This document shows, piece after piece, positions 10,555 to 20,085 of a DNA stretch of 64,000 nucleotides; the stretch's first letter is position 1; every line of letters begins with the position of its first letter. The translations under genes and the position numbers were made by a program. The stretch spans positions 806,001 through 870,000 of the forward strand of contig NHNU01000010.1 in assembly GCA_002785985.1 (NCBI GenBank). Direction: 5' to 3'. This stretch comes from Microcyclosporella mali. Lineage: Eukaryota > Ascomycota > Dothideomycetes > Mycosphaerellales > Mycosphaerellaceae. Below the pieces are notes generated by a model that was given only the letters and a program-made list of their open reading frames with translations, searched no databases and had not been told where the DNA came from.

Positions 10555-10788
10555 AAGAGGACATAGATTTATTCCATTTGTAAAAACTTCTACTCATTAC
10601 ATCCTGTGGACCGACGGACCCATCCTATGCTATGTGGAAAGGTGTTCTTGCCGGCACGGATGTAGTAGTACAGCTTGCGTATAGCTCAGCCCCACTCGGT
10701 TCAGCCAACATGCCATCTGCAACCACGAAGCACTTTGATTGCCCATTACTGGTCGTGCAAGACATCTTTCGGCGTAGCTGTTCATACC

Positions 10789-11823
10789 ATGGCTCGAAAC
10801 GACGGGGACTTACTGGCGCGGCTGAATGCACTAAAGCCGTCGTCCGTGAAACTGAACAGCTCCACTGCTGTCGATATACAGACCTCGCAGCCGCAAACAA
10901 GCGAAGACAAACTTGCCGCACGTCTGAAGTGTTTGAGGGCGGGAGGGGAGACAATTTATGGGTCCAGTGATAGGGGAGAGGCCTCTTCTGCGGACGCTCT
11001 CATCGCTCAAGTGGGAGACGAAGTTGCTGCAGAGAAAGACCCGATTCGACACTGGCAGCGGCAGGATGCCGATGAGCAAAGCCTAGAAGAACTACTTGCC
11101 GAGTTGGGGCCTGACGACGGATGGACGCTGGATCCGGAAGACCCGAAGAACATAGACTCTCTGTTGAAAGAAGCCAGTGATGCTTTGCCACTACCTGAAG
11201 ACCTGGAAGCCAAAGCGCAACCTGATAAACCAGTCAAGACCACAGTCACTGATACAACGTTCGACGATGGGACAGCAAATGCCAAAGATGATGAGGACCA
11301 GCGAGATGAGGAGGCGGCCGACGAATACATCCAGCGGATGCTTGCAGAGCTGGATTTGGAGAGGAAAAACGCTCCAGACGACAAGATAGAGATCAACTCG
11401 ACTCGGCAAGGTGACAAGCCCACCGACACTACGTTGGACCTACCTTCAACTCCTGCGAGACTGCCAGATGTGACACCAGATTATGATCGGCCATCGCAGC
11501 GGGACATTGACCTGGAAGCACGATTTGCAAATCTCGGTCTCGGTGGCTTTGACTTACCTTCCACGCCGACTTCTGCGCCCTCAACAAAGCCGAAGATCGT
11601 CGCCGAACTAAAACCAAAATCGAATCTACCTACTTACACAGATGAAGACATTGACACCTGGTGCTGTATTTGTAACGAGGATGCGTCAGTTCGCTGTCTT
11701 AGCTGCGATGGTGATCTGTATTGCAACGAATGCTGGCGAGACGGCCACGGGACTGGACCTGGTCAAGAACGTGGCCATAGAGCGGTCCAGTACGACAGGA
11801 AAGGACCAGCCCCGGCGACATGA
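10789..11823 (+). CDS. ANCHR/ZFYVE19-like B-box zinc-finger protein
   Basis: 344 residues from the ATG at 10789, which sits in a strong context (ACCATGG); an in-frame ATG at 10675 lacks this. The N-terminus has short leucine-rich repeats (DLLARLNALKPSSVKL, DKLAARLKCLRAGG, later LEARFANLGLGGFDLPSTP) separated by acidic linkers with predicted coiled coil. The C-terminus has a B-box-like zinc finger with CxxC...CxxC...CxxC...H pairs (WCCICNED, RCLSCDG, YCNECW). This layout matches ANCHR, which in animals restrains abscission through the ESCRT-III/VPS4 machinery. The fungal role is inferred. Confidence 0.75.
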   Translation: MARNDGDLLARLNALKPSSVKLNSSTAVDIQTSQPQTSEDKLAARLKCLRAGGETIYGSSDRGEASSADALIAQVGDEVAAEKDPIRHWQRQDADEQSLEELLAELGPDDGWTLDPEDPKNIDSLLKEASDALPLPEDLEAKAQPDKPVKTTVTDTTFDDGTANAKDDEDQRDEEAADEYIQRMLAELDLERKNAPDDKIEINSTRQGDKPTDTTLDLPSTPARLPDVTPDYDRPSQRDIDLEARFANLGLGGFDLPSTPTSAPSTKPKIVAELKPKSNLPTYTDEDIDTWCCICNEDASVRCLSCDGDLYCNECWRDGHGTGPGQERGHRAVQYDRKGPAPAT

Positions 11824-13869
11824 CAGACTGACATCGCCACACGGCTGCGATGACAGCAACCTGGTGCTTAGCAAACGGCTAAGGGTGGCTCTTCCTATGT
11901 GGGGACGCCACTTTCCCAAGTCTTCTCCTGGACACGAAATACTTGATCTAAACTCTCGACGGTCTCCGCAAAAGCATCAGATACCTCGTTGCTGCTAGAT
12001 CTATCACTCCCGCATCGTCGTATGCTGCTGGGCGGCAATTCGCGCGCTCTCATAGCTCAAACATCTCGTTGCGAGGTCTCTATCGCCCTGACCTCAATAA
12101 TTTCCACCTTTACGAGCCTACAAACGAGTCGACTCTACCACTTCAGCTCCATTCACGCAGATCGAGACACAAGGTGTCGATAGGGGTCGCAGCATTGTCT
12201 AGAGTCGCCGTCTTCGTGCTAGCGGGACAAAAGTCGTTCCGACAATTGGTTAATGTCAATCACCCTGCTCAAGATTTAGAGCTTTGGCGTGACTGCCAGA
12301 GGAATGGACAGAAAAATGGCCACTGATTATGTCTCGGGAGTGGATGGGAGAAGGGAGCAGAAGAATGTCACTCGTTTCTGTCAGTATCATTAGTATTCTG
12401 CTGCCAGATTGCATCTCACTGGGCCCAGAACGAATCGAACATGTCAATGCGTAGTCAGTATCCATCCCCACTGCTGATTCGACAGTTCATGTTGTGCTCT
12501 CTTGTTCGGGTTTGTGCAAAGCGGCATTGGGATTTTGAAGGATCTACTTCCGTGTAGTCTGATCGTGCAAGCTGCGTCCACCTCCACGTGTGTCCCATCT
12601 GTCATCAACGTCGGAGGTTCGATAGTCGTATTCGCCGCGAGTCCGTGAACACGATCCTTTGTGGGCGTATATAAGGCAAGAGACATCTCCGGGACCAAGA
12701 TCGGGTGCAGAAGCGCTGGCAAGTCTCGATTATGGTGACGTCGTACGAGTACACATACGAGGATGAGAAAGCATTTCGCGCGTTGAGCTGGAAGTGGGCA
12801 AAAGCAGCTGACAATAAGATGGTTATTATGACATATTTCTGCCGCACGTCAAGCACTAACAGCTGAGGAAGGATTGGGAGCTGCTAATAGGCTCGATATG
12901 CACCGAGAATGTGCAGATGCTCTACAGCGTGGCATCTCTCCTTGAGTGAGAGACAGCACGCGTGGGCGGAATGAATACGTCAACAACTTCGTCCAGCTAT
13001 CTCTAGGCGATGACAAGTGTGAGTAACCTTTATGACCGATTGTCGGCTCCCAATGGTGCTGATATATCTAGTGCATACACAGCACATGCTTGGCGCTGTA
13101 GTGTTCACGTCTCAAGGCCGCGGTAAGGCGACTGGTAGTCGGCAAGCCCATGCCAGGCATCTTCGAGATGGTGAAAATGATTCGGTCGGCGTGTGGTCGA
13201 GTAGAACGTACATCGACCACTCCTACGAACGTGTCGATGTATAACGGAAGATCTCTCGTACTGGGCCGCATACTCATCTTTGTGAGACAGGGAGGCTGGA
13301 CATGTCTTTCAAGCTCTCAATTCATATTCGCTATGAAGTGGAAGGTTGTCCATCGTTGGTAGCCGGTTGCACTGGTTCTGATCGTGGCTTTTCGTACTTC
13401 GTGACCGGATCAGCACTGGTATTGTGAAGATATCATAGGAGCGGAGATTGATTGACGATGTTGGAAGGTCAGTGAGAAGAAGAAGAAGGAGGTGCTACTG
13501 GGAGGGGCGGAATGACGACCTCGATGCGCTCGGACCAACAACAAGATGGCAGACACACTTTCATTGAATAATAATTCTTTGCAGTCGTGACAGTCTCCAT
13601 CATTCGCGCAATACTGCATCCTTCTGCTACGTTGTGCCGTAACAGATATCAGGAGGCATATCAATTTCTCGGCGCTTGGGCAGGAACGAAGTCCTGCAGC
13701 GCCCTACGCCCTGCGCCCTCTCGACAGCGAAGAAACATGATCCTCTCACCATCTCGTTTTAAACGCTATAGAGTGCGTATCTTGCACATTTGTAGATCAC
13801 CAGACAAAGCTTCAGGTCACTTGTTACTGCAAAGCGCTTCCCTTGCTCGGACATTCGCCACCCACGAAT
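11824..13869. other. 2-kb gap without a supported gene
   Basis: Short overlapping frames occur on both strands (for example minus 12605-12856 and plus 13032-13244), but none shows a domain, a splice pattern or a conserved look. A purine-rich GAAGAAGAAGAAGG tract lies near 13475-13490. No RNA gene was recognised. Confidence 0.4.
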
Positions 13870-14631
13870 ATGACTCCTCGTGTTATCCTTGAGCCTCTTG
13901 ATGGCGGCTCAGTGCAACATGCTCAGCGCCTGCACGATATGGTGGATGAAATGGGCTGGAGTCGCGGCGCTACAGACGGGGTCCTTCAGGCCCATCGAGA
14001 AGGCAAAAGAGCTGTATACTGGATAGTACGACGCTGTCTACCAGCTTGAACGACCTACAATTGATTTCAGCAATAGGTTGTCGACCCCAACGATCCCAGC
14101 TTCGACATAGTAATGGAGAAAGCCAGTTCTGCATCGGGTTTGTACGGACAGCCTCTGACCTGCAGCGAGGCGACTGCATTGCCTTCTTCCTTCGCTCCTG
14201 GGACCCAATTCATCCCGGTTGGCAACATCGGCCTGAACATGACTACTCTAGAGCCGGCGCCCAAAGATGCCGCCACGGTTGGCAAATCCATCACAATGGC
14301 GGGCTTCTATGTCACTCGCGCTCTTCAGGGCACTGGCATCGGCACGAGAGCGTTGGAAGCTCTTGCGGAAGTTGCCAAGGCTGCGCCACTGTCTGCACAC
14401 GCACTGGTCCTCTATGTTCTGTCCAAGGAAACTGAGGATCAGGATGGACTCTATCGCTCCATCAATCAGCCTCCCCAGATTTCAAAGCAAGACTTCTACG
14501 CAAAGCGAGGATTCCAAGTCTACGATATGGTGTTCACGCCGGAGTATAAGCTTGAGGGAGGACATACTTGGCCAATCAAATGGGCTTATATGCGAAAACT
14601 TCTGACTGGTAACAAGAATGTTGTGACGTAG
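13870..14631 (+). CDS. GNAT-family N-acetyltransferase
   Basis: Two exons: 13870-14025 and 14077-14631, with a 51-nt phase-0 intron (GTACGA donor, TAG acceptor). The product is 236 residues. The N-terminus, MTPRVILEPLDGG, is followed by a helix that ends in VYWI, and exon 2 resumes with VVDPNDPSFDIV. The acetyl-CoA pyrophosphate loop is ALQGTGIGTRALEAL (Q/R-x-x-G-x-G/A). The C-terminal FYAKRGFQVYD is the usual GNAT motif B. The substrate is unknown. There are no membrane segments and it is probably cytosolic. An in-frame ATG at 13843 is possible, but the one at 13870 gives the expected N-terminus. Confidence 0.85.
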
Positions 14632-14848
14632 GAAATGGTGAATGAAACGTTTGAGTCACATTCGTCTCCGTTGCATTCACTTTATAAAGCTTGTTCACCG
14701 CTCGACAAGGCTGACAGCTGCTACCACTATGAGTACTTTGCGGCTAGCGGACATTGTACACTTTTACTTACTGACTCACAATCTCGCCATCCCATTACTC
14801 GACATTCCCAGAGCAACAGCATATTCTCGACTACAACTGCACCAAGAC

Positions 14849-15403
14849 ATGGAGTATTTCAAGGACGTTGGCAAAGACGTCTGCCTGTCAGGCGGTGCAG
14901 ATGGTGCAGACCTCGAATGGGGTCGATGCGCTACGGGACTCGGACAGGCAGTCATCCACTGGAGTTTTCCAACACACACAAGTCAAGCATCCGAAGAGGA
15001 ACTCGTCCGCCTCACTGACGCACAACTCGAGCTCGGATCTGAGGCCATCAAGAATGCAGCTCAGGCGCTCGAAAAGAATGTGCCGACCAAAGCACAGATT
15101 GCTCGCCTCATCCGTCGAAACTACTACCAAGTCGCGTGGGCTACAAGCTGCTATGCTGTCACCGTCATGAGAATCAAGCAAGGAACAGCCTGGGCGACCA
15201 AGATGTTCGAGCAGTTGCACCCAGATAGTCGTAAATTGTGGGTGTTCGACCAAGAGGAGGACGGATGGTTCCAGTTCAACGGGGAGGGTTATGAGCCGAT
15301 TGATAATCCGCCTCGACCCACCGGACGCTGGGCTGGAATTGGCTCGAGAGATTTGAGAGAAAACGGGAGGAATGCGATCAGGGAGTTGATGGGTTGTGCA
15401 TGA
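14849..15403 (+). CDS. SLOG-like (YspA/cpYpsA-type) nucleotide-binding protein
   Basis: From the ATG at 14849 the frame gives 184 residues, beginning MEYFKDVGKDVCLSGGADGA. The GGADGAD motif with the following acidic and aromatic residues resembles the Rossmann-like SLOG/cpYpsA loop that binds nucleotide derivatives. Conserved-looking blocks follow: VIHWSFP, IRRNYYQVAWATSCYAV, and ATKMFEQ. The same frame stays open upstream to 14642 and includes an ATG at 14729. A TATAAA sits at 14683, so either start is possible. No partner gene is adjacent. SLOG proteins often generate or sense nucleotide signals; a role here is not known. Confidence 0.65.
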   Translation: MEYFKDVGKDVCLSGGADGADLEWGRCATGLGQAVIHWSFPTHTSQASEEELVRLTDAQLELGSEAIKNAAQALEKNVPTKAQIARLIRRNYYQVAWATSCYAVTVMRIKQGTAWATKMFEQLHPDSRKLWVFDQEEDGWFQFNGEGYEPIDNPPRPTGRWAGIGSRDLRENGRNAIRELMGCA

Positions 15404-15607
15404 ATGACGCCGTCCGCCTTCCCATCATCCATACGCGCCGAGCACTGGGTATTGGCAAAGCTTTAATCAGACTGCAGAGCTGTACGGCTTTCGACGAGCC
15501 GTATCAACTCATAGACTGGCCCAGTACGCGTGTTACGCGGAAGACTTGTAAGGTTTCCTAGCTAGCTTCACAAAGTCAGCAAAATTGATCATGTCACCGC
15601 TTGTGTG

Positions 15608-17559
15608 TTATACACCACGACTCCTGTCAATAGCCTTGTTCGGCAGGTGCATCAGATCGTGTCTTGACCAGGAGAGCGTGCCATTCGTCGACACCCAGAG
15701 CCAGCACTTCCTTTTCCTTGCGGCTGAGCACACGATGAGCCAAAACTGATCAGGATCATGATAAAGATATCTGCCGAATGCTCTGACCCCAAGCGGTACA
15801 TCATGTTTTCCAAAGAGATAGAAGGCACATTGCAGCATTTCCTATATCGTCGTCAGCGATTTGCCTGTTGCATATAACTCTGGTTATGCCCACTCCAGGG
15901 TCCAGACATGCTTCCGAATGAACGCTGGCCAAGCGCCCAGCAGATAGATATCCTCGGGAACTCCACGGTACGGACGAAGGTCTGGTGTTATCAGTCATGC
16001 CTGGTCGTTGCGGACGTTGGGAACACATACAACAGAAACCCGTTGTTACTGGAGAAGTTGTCGAGTCGGCGCTCTAAGGCGTGGATTGTGGCGCCCTTGT
16101 CTATCAAGAGCCGAGCAACCTTGCGGCTCCTGTGAAAACAGGCAAGCTGGACCGGGTCAATTAAGTCGGTCTCGATCGTATTGTCACCGGACAGAAACGA
16201 CTTACATTGAGCAAACTCCGACCGTCGCGGCCCAACTCACTGACGTCCGCTATCTTGGACTGTATGAGGCCATCAAGGAAGTCTGATTTGTCTTGTTGGA
16301 CTGCGCGCATAATCACCCCCTTCACAGTCGGCGGCGGTACACGTGAGACACTGACGACCGGCTGGGTATAGAAGGAAGCGACGATGCAGGACGACTTCGA
16401 GAGGGAGATCGTTACGCCGTAACAGTCGGGCTGCTCTCCCACTGTGAACCGAAATGCGCTGTCAAGATCCTCCGTGGGGTATTCACGCCCACCGTATGAG
16501 CTTATGCTCTCAGAGAGTCTAGTCCACCAGTAGACTGGCATCGCAGACGTGCGAAGAGTATGACATGAGGTCGTACCAGTGTGGTCTCTGGAGACTGAGC
16601 GGGAGCCAATTGTAGCTTCAGCATGTCAATTCTTGTAAGACCAAATCAATAAAGGGCGATCTTACCGCTACGGTCCAGGAGAACATGGTCCGCAGCACGA
16701 AAGGTGTCCAGGATCGATCTCATCGTGGCTCTCAGAGGAACAGGCACGCGAGCAGATGCGATGAGTAGCCGAAGGCTTGCTAGCAGGTGCCGACTGCGTT
16801 CTTGAGGAAGGTGGCTGATGCCTTGTTGCTGCAGTTGATGCAAGTGTTTGACCTCGGCCACGATTCGAGACAGAGGCTGCCTTCGTAGAGAGGGCACGAT
16901 AACCTGATTTTGCTGGGAAGTTCTCGTCACCGTGGGACCGGATGTACCAGGCATTCGTTCGAGCCTTTCTTCCGTAGATCTAAGTCTTGTAGCAAGCTGT
17001 GCATCCTTCGCTGCCAATGCCTGTCGACTCGACGCCTCAAGCTGCAATTGCAGCCATGCTGGGAATTCTGCCAACTTTGCGTCGATACTTTTCAATGACT
17101 CCTCACCAATCACGGGCGCACTAGGTACCGCCAGTGCGTGCTCCAGCTTGCAATTCAATGTCTTGAGGCCGCACTTTATTGTAGAAGCCTTCAGCCCATC
17201 CACGATTCCTTGGTTGACGGCAAAGACAGCCAGATGATGCAGAATGACCAATCGCATCCTCTCAAACTCTGATTGATAGAGCATCGATCGCACTCGAACT
17301 AGCAAATTCCGCACAACTGATCCATCCTGAGCGGAGCGGCATTTGTTCAACTTCGCACTAAACCGTTGGATGTCCAAGCCGCAGGCTTTGAAGGAGCATA
17401 CAAGATCCCGGGACAACTCATCATGAACAGCGTTCAAGAGCTGCTGGACTTCCGCCGGGCGATCTCTATAGGCTGATGCAGCTCTGTAGAGCTCTTGGAT
17501 GCTTGCAGAGCTACTGTCACGAATGCCAGGACGCTGGCACCGGAGCTGATAGGGTCCAT
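15608..17559 (-). pseudogene. Ankyrin-repeat protein with fungal N-terminal domain, frameshifted
   Basis: Five exons can be joined in one frame: 17559-16666, 16615-16206, 16146-16050, 15981-15908 and 15841-15608, with introns of 50, 59, 68 and 66 nt. The N-terminus, MDPISSGASVLAFVTVALQ, is the usual start of the fungal N-terminal domain seen in NLR-like and ankyrin proteins. Within about codon 20 the frame must change by one base to continue as SIQELYRAASAYRDRPAEVQ; I found no intron that would do this. A single ANK repeat (DGRSLLN-LACFHRSRKVARLL-DKGATI) spans the exon 2/3 junction, and the C-terminus holds AFYLFGKHDVPLGVRAFG. About 569 residues are expected. It could be a young pseudogene or one sequencing error in an intact gene. 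Confidence 0.6.
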
Positions 17560-18208
17560 GATGATTGCATTTGTGCTAAAAGTAAATCCAACGGCGACTG
17601 AGACTGTGTCAAATGAAGATGTCAATTCATTTTGGTGAGAAGATGCGGGTAAAAGTCATTTGAGTATTTCTGAGGTTGCCGCTGAGCTCTGCTACAAGCT
17701 GAGGCGCAGCTCATGCAGTGTAAGCGCCACGCAAAGATTATGCTTACGCCAAAGTCGAAAGCAGTGGAAACTGATGGTAACGTGGTGATTTCAAAGTCGT
17801 CGTTCGCACCGATTGGCTGCATGCAAAGTGGAAAGCAAGTGAAGATTTCTCGGCGAGACTTTGAGGTCATGAATGTGACAGGAGTAGCTCTATAAAACGC
17901 ACTCTAGCTGAGAAGTCGTGCACAAGGAATACGACCTTTTCCTTTCGATTGATGCTATCCATAGGTAAGCCATCTCGACAGTACCCTATACTGATTCATG
18001 TGCTTACCGCCAAGCCATGTTTCGTGCTTCAAGTGGTCTTGAAGTCATGCAGAAGGATTCTCCTGTACGTCAACTGCTCAACGGAATCCACAAGACATGG
18101 ACAATCGAATGACGACAAACGAAATTTCTGATTCTTCGAAACTGCCTCGGCTATATGTACAATGGTACAAAAATCACCTCCACCCTGCTCTGTCCCACGA
18201 CATCACAT
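17560..18208. other. Intergenic region
   Basis: About 650 bases between the ATG of the ankyrin gene and the stop of the ATP synthase gamma gene. No coding or RNA feature is visible. The part near 17560 should hold the ankyrin promoter and the part near 18200 the 3' UTR of ATP3. Confidence 0.35.
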
Positions 18209-19294
18209 CTAGGCGTCCTCGGATGCAGCGGCACCAGTGATGATCTCGACCAGTTCTCCAGTAATGACAGCCTGTCTCGTTCGGTTGTACAGGATCTGGA
18301 ATTTGTCGATCATGTCGCCAGCGTTCTTGGAGGCATTGTCCATGGCATTGCGGCGGGCAGAAATTTCGCAGGCGTGGCCTTCGGCAAGACCCCAGAAGAT
18401 GGAGTTGGCCAGGGCGTACTCGCGCATGTTGGTGATGACTTCATCGTCGACCTCGAAGGCGGCGAAGTTTGCTGAGAGTATATGTGTTAGTATGAATGAT
18501 GGTCGGAAGTGAATGCCAACTCACGTGACTCCTTGATGGCCTCCTCAGAGAAAGCCTCGACAATGGTTGGCTCGTAGCTGGTGGCGTTGACGAACTTGTT
18601 GTACATAATCTTGATACTGGAGTAGTCGCCCGGGAGAAGAGTGATCTGGTCGGCGATGGCCTGAGCATCGGCAAAGGTTGGGACGTCCTTGCCAACACCA
18701 GCGAAAGAGAGAACCATGTCCTTGGCATTGGATCTGCTGAGCTGAGCCTTGCACTTCTCACCGAGCACGACGAGGTTGTAGTCGCCAGGCTCCTTGTCCA
18801 TGAGGCGGCGCGTGGCACGGGTCATACCGGAGTGAATACCACCGCAAAGGCCCTTGTCAGATGAGCAGACGATGAGCAGCGTCTTCTTGTTGTCCGTCTC
18901 GAGCGGCTTGGTCTCAGCCTCCTCAAAGACCTGGTTACCTGCGCCACCGTATGCGCGGGACTCTTCCATGGCGCGTTGAGCCTTTGTGAGCTTTGTGGAA
19001 GCGACAATCTTCATGGTCTTGGTGATCTTCTCGATGTTCTTGATGGACTTGAGGCGGCCCTCGATCTCGCGCAGGGTGGCGTAGTTGGCATTCTGGAGGG
19101 CAGGAGCGGAAGCAGCGGCGGGTCTGAATGGCCAATGGCAGTGTATTAGTATGGTGTACGATGGTTGAGAGATGGGTTGGACTCTGGGGGGTCCGGGGGT
19201 TTGTTTGAGAGCGACGGGCGCGGACGAAGACGACATACCGCAGCGATTGCGCGCCGGCGACCCTGAGGGCAGGACGAGCAGCTCGGGACAGCAT
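18209..19294 (-). CDS. ATP3: Mitochondrial F1 ATP synthase gamma subunit
   Basis: Three exons: 19294-19239, 19123-18525 and 18471-18209 (introns 115 and 53 nt), total 305 residues. Exon 1, MLSRAARPALRVAGAQSLR, is a mitochondrial targeting peptide. The mature protein starts around NYATLREIEGRLKSIKNIEK, the N-terminal helix of the central stalk. Further family blocks are SDKGLCGGIH, KIMYNKFVNATSYEPTIVEA, and the C-terminal helix EITGAAA-type ending (VITGELVEIITGAAASE). Gamma rotates inside the alpha3beta3 head and couples proton flow to ATP synthesis. The intron between ESP and NFAAFEVDDEV restores the family sequence. The gene is divergent from TOP1. Confidence 0.96.
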
Positions 19295-20085
19295 GGCTGC
19301 TGGGTGGAGGAGGAGAAGATGGGTGGTGATGGCGGCGGCGGTGGATGTTTGGCGGTGGCAGCAAGCAGGCAGGCAAGCAAGCACTTCGACTCGTCGGCAG
19401 AGAAGCTCTGATGTCGCTGCTGCTCGCGGCTTCCTCCTTGCCAAGACCGAGTGCCGACTATATCACGTGTCTGCCAGAAGTCGAGATCACGGACCACAAC
19501 GTCTCTTACATGTCAACTTTTCGACATCATATGCCTGCACTCACTCATTCGCCTCACCTGCTAATGTGCTTGCCTCATGTGAGTATACTTGGCTCGCTAG
19601 CTCGTCATCGTAAGTGAATGCAGTGGCACAAGTCTGGCACCTCATCTATTAATGATACATATGTGTACTGCGCGTTTCCACGGCCGGGACATTCTTCAGC
19701 GCGGACGAGCCCGTCACGCCAGCCAATGGCGGCACTCGCCCTCCATTCGTCTGCTGTTGCTATTGGTGTCAAACCTCTGCTCCTTGATTGTACTTTCCTT
19801 CCTTTTCTCACTCACTCCCACCGATTCCACCCTCACTTCCCCGTTGCCTCCGTATCTGTGACCTTCAGCACTGTCTCTACAGCTTCATCCAATATTCTAC
19901 AACCGTCGCGCCTCTGGATCAGGCTTCATACTGCCGCTAAAGCAGCTTCTACGTGGCAGGCGCGCCTTGCTTCCAGCACTTCCGGACAGCGCGTCGAGGC
20001 CAACAACTTCCACCTCACGCCACCAGCAAACCTCGCACGAGCGGCCTCACCCCGGCAGTACGTGCTTAAACCAAGTCGAGTCAAG
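19295..20085. promoter_or_regulatory. Divergent promoter region of ATP3 and TOP1
   Basis: About 790 bases between the ATP3 ATG (19294, minus) and the TOP1 ATG (20086, plus). The part next to TOP1 is pyrimidine-rich (around 19790-19900), common for housekeeping promoters and 5' UTRs in filamentous fungi. The overlapping frames seen here lack domains. Confidence 0.45.
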
